Part shown: piece after piece, positions 36,798 through 46,226 of the stretch
Layout of the letters: each line of letters starts with the position of its first letter
How positions within the stretch are numbered: the first letter of the stretch is position 1
Source of the DNA: a bacterium
Lineage (GTDB): Bacteria > RUG730 > JAAEPJ01
DNA: 64,000 nucleotides
Direction of reading: 5' to 3'
NCBI GenBank assembly: GCA_024222485.1
Contig: JAAEPJ010000390.1
Span: 44,642-108,641 of the forward strand
Translations under genes and position numbers: made by a program
The notes under the pieces: model-generated
Database searches by the model: none
What the model was told of the DNA's origin: nothing
What the model saw: only the letters and a program-made list of their open reading frames with translations

Positions 36798-39700
36798 TTA
36801 TTGAATAATAGCTATTTTTTGAATTTTATGCACATCATGATATTTCACTAAAACAATGTAGACTCCTGTTGCAAGAGAATCTCCATTTCTTTCCTTAGCA
36901 TCCCATTCAATATAATTATTAGTGAAATTTTGAGTGACATCAGTGCCGTCAAAGGCTATTATTTCTTTCCCAGAAATATCATAAACTTTTACTTCAATAT
37001 CAGTATAATCTGTCGGAAGATTCCCTATTTTAATGGCGTCATGTTTATCGGAATAATAAGGGGTAGGATAAACTATCATATTCTCTATCCCCAATGTTGG
37101 TCTGGCTAAAAGAACTGCATAAAGGGATAAACTATCAACTTCAGCAAATAACCTTTGTTCACTGATTTCAATTTCAGTCTCTTGAACATGCTCCCAAGTG
37201 GCTCCATTATAATGAAATAAAGCAAGATCAGCTATAGCATACTTGTTACCATCACTAGCCGGGAGATCAATAATGCGGTCAGCATTACTATCTAGAGTTG
37301 CATAAGAAATATAGATAGTAATGGGTTGATTAGGAAAAGTTTCTTGGTTTGTCCCATTTACATAAACATTAAAATCTTTATATATTCCATGATTGACTGC
37401 AAAGTTTTGCATAGTTGAGTTACTGATTTTATTGTTGGCTTTTAAAATATCAGGATCAGATGCATCTTCTGAGAGAATTTCCCCTTGAATAACTCCCTCT
37501 ACAGTATTTGCATCAATTTTTATGGCTGAACCATCCTCGGCAGTAATGATGGTTTCTTCTGTCGATAAAAATGTATTTTTGATTGTAAAACTAGATGTTC
37601 CCGTAATTGTCGTTGCAATATTTCCTGCTTTATCTTCAGCCGTTACATAGAATGTAATATAGTCACTGTCTCTTTCAGATTTAATATAGGCAGAGCCGAA
37701 CCATAAATCATTACTATGATCTAAAGATATTGTTTGACGAGTAGTTGAGGCTCCAAAAGTATACTCTAGAGTAGGCGTATTTAAGGGGATACCATCGGAA
37801 TCAATGAGTAAATTTGCAACGAATAGACCACTTGTAAGAGGCGATGATAGAGTAACTCCTCCTCTTTTTAAGGTAAGTGTTACTTCTGGTTTTTCAAAAG
37901 CAGCAATAATACCATCTGTCTTGTGAGGGAGTGTGGTTGCTCCATTAGGCATTATAGCTCTAATATAGATATAATATTTTAGCCCATTTGTGAGGGGATC
38001 AATAATTGTCATAGAAGTATTAGTGGTTGATGTCCATGTAGTTTTAGCCGTTTCTAAAGAAGAAAGTTGAGAGATAGCCTCTAGAGGTGAGGAGTAGGTC
38101 GAAGTGCTGATAGCATAAAGATATGTATAACTAGCCTTTTCTTCTTCTGTACCTGGAAAAGCCCACTGAGCAGATAATGTATTAGTACTTTCAGTATAGT
38201 CAATATCCAGACTTTCTAAACCATCATAAAAAGTAATGATGGTGGTAGGTTTCTCCATATTAATATAAACTCCATCAGAAGAAAAAATAAGTTGTCCATC
38301 ACTGTTACTGCTAGCTTCAATATCAATAATATACCTGGTATTGTCTAGTAAGTTTGTGAAATCATTTTTAGTGAATGATGTATTAGAACCTATATTTGTC
38401 CATCCTGCAATATCCGCGCTACCTACCTCTGATGAAGAATATCTTACAGAGTAACGGTATGAAGTTACATCGTCTTTGAATGGGTCGTCCCAATTTGCGG
38501 ATAACGAGGTATTGCTAACTTGTTCATCAATATCAGCACCTATGCCATCATTAATTGTATATGAGGCTAGACGGTGTACTGCCAAGGTTCCAGCGGAAAC
38601 CGTTGCCTTGAAAGCTACTTCGGGGGAATCTTTATGTTTGAGTATAAAGTCTTTATCCGCTGAAGAGGGATTAAAACAGAAATAAGAAACTATCCCCCCT
38701 TTAGTAAAAACAGCATATGATGGTTCATTCGAGTAATAATTGTGTCCAACATACTGACCGAATTTTTTGAGGGTCGTACTCCAGTAGTAAAGAAATGCTT
38801 TTGTTGTTTCCGTATATTCATAGTTAGAATCTTCAACATCAATCTCTAAAGTATAGTCATTAAGTAAACTATAAGCCGTAAATAAATCTTCCCAATTTTT
38901 TAAGTCTACTCCCTCTTCATTTATTAACTGTGTATTATTGGTAAGTAAATAATCTGTATCATATGCTAGGTAGAAACTGCTTGGATTTATCGGTAAAATT
39001 TGAATGCCATAGATGTATGTAGGTGATGCACTAAACCAAGTATTATAGGTAACATCAGATCCAAAAACTTGTCCAATAGATGTATGATTCCAGTTATAAA
39101 TATTATTTTTATTTTGCCAGTATTCTTGAATAGAAGAGTACTCTGTTGTATAGCCCCAAATACCAAGATCTCGATAGGTATCATTTTCAGTAATAAGCCC
39201 CCATAAATAAATGGCAGCCCAAGCATTCATTGCTTCAGAAGAGGACTCTTGGTCTGGACCTTGTGTTGATTGCGGAGAATCTATTGCCATTCCATTCGCT
39301 ATACTATGCCCCTCATATATTTCCATGTTGCGTAAAAAAGGATAATCTGTATTGCCCCGCACTGGATCGGCAATATCCTTAATTAATAGTTCAATCATAT
39401 CCGCATAATTTGTTTTAAATGTAGAATCAAAATGTGCTAAGATAGCTGCCGCATAGATATAATACCCATAGTGAAAATGATGATCATTTAAATTTTCGTT
39501 ACCATAAGAATGAGGGTAGGCTATAAGAGAGTTAATATTTGAGTTGTAATATAGCTCACTATCTCCTCCAACAGAAAGCAGATCTGTTAAGAAATTTTTA
39601 ATAAGTATTTCTAGGTCAGGGGTGGAATCACCCGGAATATCTTCAGCAATCTTTAGTAAATTAGCTAGCATTGTCGCTTTCTTCCCATCAAAGTAAAGGT

Positions 39701-40766
39701 CTTCTCCCTCAATTTCATGATCTTCTAAGAGGAGATAGCTATTAAGAGTTGTCGTACTCGTGGTCGTCATGGAAACTTCAAAAAAAGGGATTATACCATT
39801 AAAATTGAGTTCAGTTGAAAAACTTTTAGTTTGTGTCATTTTTAAAGGACCACGAATGCTATTAAAGGTCTGAGTCATGTTGCTGGAGGCACCATTGTTA
39901 TAATGGTGTGGTAAAAGGAGAATTAATGTATCTCCTCCAGTATCAGTTGTAATATCATATGTTGTCGTTACCTCTTGGGTCGTAGAGTTTATATCCCAAG
40001 ATACTTCGGTATTTGTAATAACATTATAAGCATAGGTTTCAAATGTAGAAATATCTGAGGCAGAAGTCATTGCTCCAATTGAAAATTTAGAGTTGGACTC
40101 AGGTAGAGTTATTGTTGCAGAGCTAGAATGGAACGTTACAGTGGCATCGTCTGGTAAAAATACGCCAAAGTAATGCCCATCACTTGTAATAATTGTAAAG
40201 TTTTGGTTTGAGCCATTTGCATTAAAGGTTAGGTTTTCGCTGGCTGTAATAATGGGATCAATGCCACTCTCATATTCAAAGTAAGTAAAAGCAAAGCCTT
40301 GACCCATTGTAGCCGTAAAAGCTCCATTCCATTTCGCATCGACACTCCAATCAGTAAAGCCCGCTAAGGTAACAGAAGAAACAGCCAAAGAGTCAGCGCC
40401 AACTCTTAGATGACTTGTAAAGGGATAAGATATTCTTGTGCTGGTAGCTGAGTTATCATTAATTCCTAAAATTAAGCCGTCTGTTTGAGCTTGAAAACAA
40501 AAAGGGAACGCGTACATTTGATTAGAAAATTGCGTAAATAAAAGAGAGGCCCACCAAGTATTAGAAGGAAGTGCTTCTGTAATATTTTCTTCTTTATAGA
40601 GTGTCCCTCTAAAGCCTTCTCCACCCGTATTCGAATCAAGCTCTGAATCATTTAAGTAGTATTTATAATAACTACCGCTTCCTACACTCATTGTTGTTCT
40701 TGCATAAACAAGCCCAGAAAACAAAAAAATAATACCTAATACTTTTATTATTTTTATTTTATGCAT
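36798..40766 (-). CDS. Secreted GH81 endo-beta-1,3-glucanase with fibronectin-like and sorting-like domains
   Basis: Largest protein here (1322 aa). A signal peptide (about 1-23) precedes the glycoside hydrolase 81 domain (roughly 35-720): NDHHFHYGYYIYAAAIL, RNMEIYEGHSIANGMA and the catalytic region GPDQESSSEAMNAWAAIYLWG with the Glu of ESSSEA. In the family these enzymes cleave laminarin or callose-type beta-1,3-glucan. Then come two fibronectin-III-like modules (about 750-1000), further beta domains, and a C-terminal domain (about 1235-1322; YYSDKHDAIKIGN, YDISGKEI, GDSLATGVYIVLV, KIAIIQ). Start ATG has AGGAG; a TTG three bases before is rejected. Confidence 0.88.
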   Translation of the reverse strand: MHKIKIIKVLGIIFLFSGLVYARTTMSVGSGSYYKYYLNDSELDSNTGGEGFRGTLYKEENITEALPSNTWWASLLFTQFSNQMYAFPFCFQAQTDGLILGINDNSATSTRISYPFTSHLRVGADSLAVSSVTLAGFTDWSVDAKWNGAFTATMGQGFAFTYFEYESGIDPIITASENLTFNANGSNQNFTIITSDGHYFGVFLPDDATVTFHSSSATITLPESNSKFSIGAMTSASDISTFETYAYNVITNTEVSWDINSTTQEVTTTYDITTDTGGDTLILLLPHHYNNGASSNMTQTFNSIRGPLKMTQTKSFSTELNFNGIIPFFEVSMTTTSTTTLNSYLLLEDHEIEGEDLYFDGKKATMLANLLKIAEDIPGDSTPDLEILIKNFLTDLLSVGGDSELYYNSNINSLIAYPHSYGNENLNDHHFHYGYYIYAAAILAHFDSTFKTNYADMIELLIKDIADPVRGNTDYPFLRNMEIYEGHSIANGMAIDSPQSTQGPDQESSSEAMNAWAAIYLWGLITENDTYRDLGIWGYTTEYSSIQEYWQNKNNIYNWNHTSIGQVFGSDVTYNTWFSASPTYIYGIQILPINPSSFYLAYDTDYLLTNNTQLINEEGVDLKNWEDLFTAYSLLNDYTLEIDVEDSNYEYTETTKAFLYYWSTTLKKFGQYVGHNYYSNEPSYAVFTKGGIVSYFCFNPSSADKDFILKHKDSPEVAFKATVSAGTLAVHRLASYTINDGIGADIDEQVSNTSLSANWDDPFKDDVTSYRYSVRYSSSEVGSADIAGWTNIGSNTSFTKNDFTNLLDNTRYIIDIEASSNSDGQLIFSSDGVYINMEKPTTIITFYDGLESLDIDYTESTNTLSAQWAFPGTEEEKASYTYLYAISTSTYSSPLEAISQLSSLETAKTTWTSTTNTSMTIIDPLTNGLKYYIYIRAIMPNGATTLPHKTDGIIAAFEKPEVTLTLKRGGVTLSSPLTSGLFVANLLIDSDGIPLNTPTLEYTFGASTTRQTISLDHSNDLWFGSAYIKSERDSDYITFYVTAEDKAGNIATTITGTSSFTIKNTFLSTEETIITAEDGSAIKIDANTVEGVIQGEILSEDASDPDILKANNKISNSTMQNFAVNHGIYKDFNVYVNGTNQETFPNQPITIYISYATLDSNADRIIDLPASDGNKYAIADLALFHYNGATWEHVQETEIEISEQRLFAEVDSLSLYAVLLARPTLGIENMIVYPTPYYSDKHDAIKIGNLPTDYTDIEVKVYDISGKEIIAFDGTDVTQNFTNNYIEWDAKERNGDSLATGVYIVLVKYHDVHKIQKIAIIQ

Positions 40767-40823
40767 CAAATATCTCCTATTATTATTGTGAAAACAGTAT
40801 TTAAATATTTACGATTATGTCCT

Positions 40824-41720
40824 TTAATCAAAAATATACTTTAAAGAAATACGGTGTGTATCACCAAGGTCTCCAAACGGGACAAAAGCATAATCAATAA
40901 ATAATTTATACAGAGTAGAAAACCCCAAACCTAAGGTATAGCCATCACTTGCATAGCTATCACTGGTATAGCTATATCCTGCTCTGACATCAAAATTATT
41001 ACTGACAAAATATTCAATACCTGTTCTGTAAATAGGTTCAGAATTAATTTCTTTTTCCATATCTAGTCCAAGATGGTATTTGCCATGATTATAATAGCTA
41101 AGGCCAAGAGACGCAGTCATAGGAAGAGGAGATGCTGTTTTATAGACTTTTAAATCTGATCCTGCATTTCTAATGCTGGCTCCAAGGTTCCATGCCCTGT
41201 TAATACTCCACAAGACCCCTGCATCAGCAGCATAAGCACTACCACTTTCTTTGTATAATTCCTGTGTAATTGTTTTTGCTGTAATACCAGCGGCAATAGA
41301 ACTCGTCAGTTTTTTAGTTAAAGTAACAGTATAAGCCGTATCCGCGCCATCAAAGGTTCCTTGTTTTATTCCCTCAGTATCTCTTTCATCCATAGAGCCG
41401 GGAGACAATTGTCTTACAGAAAAAGCTAAAACTAGTTCTCTCCGGTTCCCGATAGGTTTTGCATAAGCAATATAGCTCATACTAATTCCTTGGAACCATT
41501 TATTATGTGCGAAATAAAGCTGAGCATCTTTAACCCAGAAAAGTGCAGCAGGGTTGATCTCAATATTAGAAACATCTCCAAAAACAGCATTTCCAGCACC
41601 ACCCATACCTATAGAACGAGCCGATGGGTTAATACGCAGAAAAACAGCACTGTTTGTCTTTGAGGAAAGACTAGAGAACAGGACAGTAGTTAAGAAACAT
41701 ATCAAGAGGATCTTTTGCAT
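40824..41720 (-). CDS. PorV/PorQ-like (UPF0164) outer-membrane beta-barrel protein
   Basis: 298 aa barrel protein with a signal peptide (about 1-20). The opening FLRINPSARSIGMGGAG followed by EINPAALFWVKD is the hallmark of the PorV/UPF0164 family, and the rest alternates amphipathic strands with an aromatic end (SLKYIFD). In Bacteroidetes PorV carries type IX cargo at the outer membrane; in other phyla the role is not settled. It lies just upstream of the GH81 gene on the same strand (57 bases), so the two are probably co-expressed. Confidence 0.82.
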   Translation of the reverse strand: MQKILLICFLTTVLFSSLSSKTNSAVFLRINPSARSIGMGGAGNAVFGDVSNIEINPAALFWVKDAQLYFAHNKWFQGISMSYIAYAKPIGNRRELVLAFSVRQLSPGSMDERDTEGIKQGTFDGADTAYTVTLTKKLTSSIAAGITAKTITQELYKESGSAYAADAGVLWSINRAWNLGASIRNAGSDLKVYKTASPLPMTASLGLSYYNHGKYHLGLDMEKEINSEPIYRTGIEYFVSNNFDVRAGYSYTSDSYASDGYTLGLGFSTLYKLFIDYAFVPFGDLGDTHRISLKYIFD

Positions 41721-42101
41721 ATTATGGCACCTTCTTTCTGTAAAATTTGAAATTTAAAAAATTAAATTATAAAATAATTTTATGAAATTTGACTAAATAA
41801 CTCCAGTATTTATCTATATATTAAAAAATAAAATTTAATTATGAATCTTTTAATAAGGATACATTCATATATTAATATGTTAAAAGAGATTAAAAATTTT
41901 AGCATTTTTATTTCTTAATTTATTAGTATACATAAATTAATGCTTAATTTCTAATAAGAAAAATATGATAAAAATATTAAAAATATAACAAAAAAATAAG
42001 ATTACAATAAATTAAGAATAAATTTATTAAGCAATACTATTTATTTTTTCTCGTAAATAGCTTGCCAAAAGAATAGAATGGTGCTTTTAAGGAGGAATAT
42101 T
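41721..42101. other. AT-rich intergenic region between divergent genes
   Basis: A 381-base gap between the PorV-like gene (leftward) and the broken DUF3047 gene (rightward). It is almost entirely A and T, with many short runs. The stretch should contain promoters for both directions, but I cannot single one out with confidence. No tRNA, clear terminator, DnaA box cluster or ORF is seen in it. Confidence 0.6.
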
Positions 42102-42704
42102 TTGAAATTATTTTTAATTTTATTGCTATTATTTTTGACGGGTAATTGTTACGCTTATAAAGAAAATTTTAATGACTTGGAAGCTTGAAGTCCTTTTTAT
42201 TTTAAAAAAAATGAGAGACATACAGAATATAAAGTTGTTAATGGGTTGTTAGTCACTAAAAGTAATAACTCTGCATCTAGTCTAATGTTAGATAAAGATA
42301 TTAATGTTTACCAAACACCTAAAATGCATTGGCGTTGGAAAGTTGATAATATTTTGACAAAAGGAGATGTGAGATTTAAAGAAAGTGATGATTTGCCCAT
42401 AAGAATTTATGTGGTTTTTAAGGGGAGGTTTTTGAAAATTTCAACACTAAACTATGTGTGGGCTAATAAGCAACATAGCAAAAAATTTTTTACAAGTACT
42501 TATAGCGATAAAGTTAAAATTATTATTATGCAAGATGATCGTATAGGTAGCTGGCAAAAAGAAGAAGTAGATATTGTTGAGGATTATTTGACAGTTTTTG
42601 GCACTAAGCCCCCTAAGATCGCTAAAGTTTTCATCATGAGTGATTCAGATAATACGGGGGGAAAGGTCACTGCATATTTAGATTATTTAGATATTTCTGC
42701 GTGA
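42102..42704 (+). pseudogene. DUF3047 exported protein gene interrupted by in-frame TGA
   Basis: One continuous frame of 200 codons begins at TTG 42102 behind a strong AAGGAGG. It encodes a signal peptide (KLFLILLLLFLTGNCYA) and then a DUF3047 domain (HWRWKVDNI, DDLPIRIYVVFKGR, FGTKPPKIAKVFIMSDSDN). It is interrupted by TGA at codon 29 (42186-42188). DUF3047 proteins usually have a Gly-Trp here before a Pro-Phe stretch, so TGG to TGA is the simplest explanation. The remaining frame could restart at TTG 42246, without a signal peptide or good RBS. The function of DUF3047 is unknown. Confidence 0.75.
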
Positions 42705-42784
42705 AAAATAAGAAAAAAGTTTGCTTAAAATAAGAAAAAATGATATTTAGTATCAATTTAAAAAATATAATTTAAAAAATATAA

Positions 42785-42819
42785 TCTCAATTTTGTTAAC
42801 TTTTTTTAACTAAATGAGA
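42785..42819 (+). repeat. Imperfect inverted repeat upstream of rpmB
   Basis: TCTCAATTTTGTTAA (42785-42799) and TTAACTAAATGAGA (42806-42819) form a hairpin of about 13 pairs with one bulge and one mismatch, around an oligo-T loop. It lies about 60 bases before the rpmB start. A 14-base tandem repeat (AATTTAAAAAATAT, twice) is found just before it. It could be an operator or a leader structure; there is no T-run after the stem for a terminator. Confidence 0.45.
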
Positions 42820-42881
42820 CAATAATTAAAATTATTTTTAAACGGAATCTTGATATAAGATATAAGAAGGAGTTAATAACT

Positions 42882-43070
42882 ATGGGATATAAATGTACAA
42901 TTTGTGACAAAAAAACACAATCCGGAAATAATGTAAGTCATTCTAATAGAAAAACAAAAAGAAGTTTTAAACCTAATTTACAAAAAATTAATATCATTGA
43001 TGCTGGTATCAAACAAAAAAAATATGTTTGTACATCTTGTATTAAAGCAGGGAAAATAACAAAAGCTTAA
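42882..43070 (+). CDS. rpmB: 50S ribosomal protein L28
   Basis: Small ribosomal protein (62 aa). The zinc-binding form is visible: MGYKCTICDKK with Cys-x-x-Cys, the typical NNVSHSNRKTKRSFKPNLQ basic stretch (shown here in part, VSHSNRKTKRSFKPNLQ), and the second pair in CTSCIKAGKI. RBS AAGGAG. Followed by a strong terminator, so it is probably a single-gene transcript. Confidence 0.94.
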   Translation: MGYKCTICDKKTQSGNNVSHSNRKTKRSFKPNLQKINIIDAGIKQKKYVCTSCIKAGKITKA

Positions 43071-43100
43071 GTTTTTCTTACCTTGTTTATCGTTATATCT

Positions 43101-43143
43101 AAAAGCCGAAGTCTTTACTAGTAGAGGATTTCGGCTTTTTTTT
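43101..43143 (+). terminator. Rho-independent terminator of rpmB
   Basis: AAAAGCCGAA (43101-43110) pairs with the distal TTCGGCTTTT (43130-43139), followed by a run of T. The loop region is long but the G-C rich stem and the T-tract make it convincing. Confidence 0.85.
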
Positions 43144-43175
43144 AGAGTTAATCAAAATATGCCGTGGAGTTTGGA

Positions 43176-45260
43176 ATGAAACAAGTAATCCAGAACTATA
43201 AGACAGGTGAGCTTAAAATAGAAGAGGTTGCCTACCCTATTTTGAAATCTGATTCCATTATTTTTAAAACAAAATCATCTTTAATTAGTGCTGGAACAGA
43301 GCGTACAAAAATTGAAACAGCACAGATGAATCTTATCGAAAAAGCTATGTCTCGTTTAGATCTTGTAAAAACCTTAGTTAATAATATTAAGCAAGAAGGT
43401 GTATTGTTTACTTTTAAAAAAGCTTTTAATAAGTTAAATACTCCGATTACTTTAGGCTATAGTGCGAGCGGGATAGTTGTTGATTCCAATACTAAGTTAA
43501 AAAAAGGAGATCGTGTTGCGGCTATTGGGGAAATAACTGCCGCACATGCGGACTATAATGTGACACCTTCAAATAGCTTTGTTAAAATGCCGGATAATGT
43601 TTCTTTTGATGAAGCTGCCTTTGGTGGTCTTGGAGCTATTGCCCTTAATGCTGTGGAGATTTCTCAACTTAAAAAAGGTGAAAAAGTTGTCTTGATTGGG
43701 CTTGGTCTCCTGGGACAGATTGTTTTGCAGGTTTTGATGGCAAAAGGTGTGGAAGTTATTGGCGTGGAAATTGATGATGATAAACTAGATCTTGCTAAAA
43801 AATTAGGATTAAGAAAACTTATTAATCCTTTGAAAGAAGATATGCAATCAATAGCTAAAGATGTGGATGCTGTCCTTATTACTGCGGCTAGTCGTAATAA
43901 TTTTCCTATTGAGCTTGCGGGGAGGCTTGTGCGTAATAAAGGTCGTGTCATTTTAGTTGGGTCAATGCCAATCAATATTCCTCGAGAAGATTTTTATAGT
44001 AAAGAAATTATTTTTATGATTGCTCGTGGTTTTGGCGCGGATCTTTATTATAATGAAGAGGAAAAACGGAACTACTCTTTTAGCTATAAACCAAGGACAA
44101 TGAAAGAAAACCTTGCAAGGTTTTTACAAATGGTCTCTGCTCAAAAAATTAATTTGAAACTTCTAATGACTCATAAATTTAAACTCAATGATGCAAAAAA
44201 AGCTTATCAAATGATTTGTGAAAATAAGGAGAAATATTTAGCGATTTTGTTTGAATATGACGACTTAGAAGATAAGACAGATAAAATTATTTTTGAACAA
44301 AAAAAAATAAATAATGCATCTCTTAAGAATACAGAAGGAAAACATCCTATTGGCTTTATTGGTGCAGGAAGTTTTGCCCAAGGATATATTTTGCCAACTC
44401 TTAAAAAACGAGATGATCTTGTTTTAGTTGGTGTTGCCAGTGCTACAGGTGTGAATGCTAATAATGTTGCAAGAAAGTTTGGGTTTTCCTATGCAACGAG
44501 AGACTTTACAGAAATTTTAAATGATAAAAATATTGAAACAGTTTTTATTACTACGAGACATAACTTGCATGCTAAGTTTGTCATTTTAGCCCTTGAAGCC
44601 GGCAAAAATGTTTTTGTAGAGAAGCCACTTTGTTTAACGAAAGAAGAGTTGGCAAAGATTAAAGTTGCTTATTTAAAAAGTAGTAAAATTTTAATGGTTG
44701 GGTTTAATCGAAGGTTTTCACCCTTTATTGAGGAAACAAAAACTTTTTTTCTTAATAGATTCGGACCAATGATGCTAACCTACCGTGTTAATGCTGGTTT
44801 TCTCCCTTCTGAGCATTGGTTGCATCACAAAGAAGGCGGAGGTAGAGTCGTGGGTGAGGGTTGTCACTTTATTGATCTTGTTAATTTTTTGGTTGATGAT
44901 GAGGTCATGGATATTAAAGTTTGTGGGAGAACAGATGAAAATTTTAATATTACAGTTTTTTATAAAGATTCATCTATTGCCAGTATTCAGTATTCATCTG
45001 TTGGCGATGTCAGTTACTCTCGTGAAAGGCTCGAAGCCTTTTGTGATAATTCTGCCGTAGCGATTGATAACTATAAAAAAGGGGATTATTCACGAAAAGG
45101 CAGAGTCAAAAAATTGCGAAAAATGGGGAGAGATATGGGACACAAGAATGAGATAAATTATTTTGTAGATGCTTTAATTGTAGGGAAGGCTTTAATTAGC
45201 TTTGATGATTTAGTAAAAACAACAGAAATGACTCTGTTAGTTGGCAAGCATTTTCAATGA
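43176..45260 (+). CDS. Bi-domain oxidoreductase (zinc-type dehydrogenase fused to Gfo/Idh/MocA)
   Basis: 694 aa fusion. Residues 1-350 resemble medium-chain dehydrogenases (AGTERTKIETA, LGYSASGIVVD, VLIGLGLLGQIVLQ), without the catalytic zinc Cys-His set. Residues about 385-690 are a Gfo/Idh/MocA domain (IGFIGAGSFAQGYILP, NVFVEKPLCL, GFNRRFSPF, GEGCHFIDLVNF), a sugar-oxidoreductase fold with the EKP catalytic Lys. Such fusions are found in polysaccharide gene clusters. I chose the ATG at 43176 with GGAG; a GTG at 43164 adds four residues. Its substrate is unknown. Confidence 0.82.
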   Translation: MKQVIQNYKTGELKIEEVAYPILKSDSIIFKTKSSLISAGTERTKIETAQMNLIEKAMSRLDLVKTLVNNIKQEGVLFTFKKAFNKLNTPITLGYSASGIVVDSNTKLKKGDRVAAIGEITAAHADYNVTPSNSFVKMPDNVSFDEAAFGGLGAIALNAVEISQLKKGEKVVLIGLGLLGQIVLQVLMAKGVEVIGVEIDDDKLDLAKKLGLRKLINPLKEDMQSIAKDVDAVLITAASRNNFPIELAGRLVRNKGRVILVGSMPINIPREDFYSKEIIFMIARGFGADLYYNEEEKRNYSFSYKPRTMKENLARFLQMVSAQKINLKLLMTHKFKLNDAKKAYQMICENKEKYLAILFEYDDLEDKTDKIIFEQKKINNASLKNTEGKHPIGFIGAGSFAQGYILPTLKKRDDLVLVGVASATGVNANNVARKFGFSYATRDFTEILNDKNIETVFITTRHNLHAKFVILALEAGKNVFVEKPLCLTKEELAKIKVAYLKSSKILMVGFNRRFSPFIEETKTFFLNRFGPMMLTYRVNAGFLPSEHWLHHKEGGGRVVGEGCHFIDLVNFLVDDEVMDIKVCGRTDENFNITVFYKDSSIASIQYSSVGDVSYSRERLEAFCDNSAVAIDNYKKGDYSRKGRVKKLRKMGRDMGHKNEINYFVDALIVGKALISFDDLVKTTEMTLLVGKHFQ

Positions 45261-45405
45261 AATAAAAGTAAGTAAGGGCATTGACTCTCCATGTAAAGTT
45301 CTGATGATTTTTTAAGCGGATACTCAATCTTATTGGATATCAAAATCTCTGTGAGAGTTTAATACACTTAGGGATAGCATCGTTAAAGTTTAAAGGAAAG
45401 TAGTA

Positions 45406-46125
45406 ATGGCAAAATTTGATTTTTTAGGTCTCAGATTTGATGATTATTCCGTTTCAGAAGCTATTGAAAAGATAGAGGAATATATTGAGCAGAAAATTCC
45501 TAGGATGGTCTTTACCCCCAATGCTGAGCTTATTGTAAGAGCCAGCGAGTCTCAGGACCTTAAAGAGGTTTATCATAAAACAGATATTGTTTGTGTTGAT
45601 AGTTGGGTCGTTTACTACTTTACAAAGATGAAGGGTCATAAATTAAAAGAACCGGCAAGTGCGGCAAATATAATGTTCCGCTTTTTACCAAAAATTGCGA
45701 AAAAAGGTTATAAGGTTTATTTGCTTGGTGCAACAAATGAGGTTGTCAAGGTTGTTAATCAAAAATTAATAAAAATGAATGTTAATGTTGTTGGCTTTTA
45801 TGATGGCTACTTTGATAAAGGAAACCCAGAAGAAGTCGTTAAGGATATTAAAAAATCAAAGGCAGATATTCTTTTTGTGGCTATGAGTACACCTTTTAAA
45901 GAAAATTTTGTTTCGCAAAATTTAGCAACAATGAACATCCCTGTCTCAATAGGTGTTGGTGGAAGCTTTGATATTATTGCCGGAAAATGTAGTCATGCAC
46001 CTATTTGGATAAGCAAGATAGGGCTTGAATGGTTTTACAGATTTATGCAAGAACCAAGGCGCATGTGGTATAGATACTTAGTTACAAATACAAAATTTTT
46101 ACTTTTATATTTTTTTAAAAGTTAA
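45406..46125 (+). CDS. WecG/TagA/CpsF-family glycosyltransferase
   Basis: 239 aa glycosyltransferase of the family that adds N-acetylmannosamine(uronic acid)-type sugars to lipid-linked intermediates. Visible motifs: TPNAELIVRASES, VYLLGATNEVVKVV, DILFVAMSTPFKE, GVGGSFDIIAGK and GLEWFYRFMQEPRRMW. The C-terminal Trp/Arg-rich part is the usual membrane-docking tail. In the same direction as the bi-domain oxidoreductase, 145 bases downstream; together they look like remnants of a polysaccharide pathway. RBS AAAGGAAAG. Confidence 0.88.
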   Translation: MAKFDFLGLRFDDYSVSEAIEKIEEYIEQKIPRMVFTPNAELIVRASESQDLKEVYHKTDIVCVDSWVVYYFTKMKGHKLKEPASAANIMFRFLPKIAKKGYKVYLLGATNEVVKVVNQKLIKMNVNVVGFYDGYFDKGNPEEVVKDIKKSKADILFVAMSTPFKENFVSQNLATMNIPVSIGVGGSFDIIAGKCSHAPIWISKIGLEWFYRFMQEPRRMWYRYLVTNTKFLLLYFFKS

Positions 46126-46226
46126 AAGATATACTTTTGTTGGTTTGTTTTTAAAGCTGGATAAATGAGGAGGATTATTGATTTTTTATTAGGAAATGAG
46201 ATCTGTTTTGCTATAGGAGGGTGAGA

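Noticed and set aside
38987..39226. Frame of 79 codons inside the GH81 gene, on the same strand
   Set aside because: The GH81 frame carries all conserved motifs across this stretch; this is an overlapping-frame artefact.
41721..42101. Possible replication origin in the very AT-rich gap
   Set aside because: No cluster of DnaA boxes and none of the usual origin neighbours (dnaA, dnaN, rpmH).
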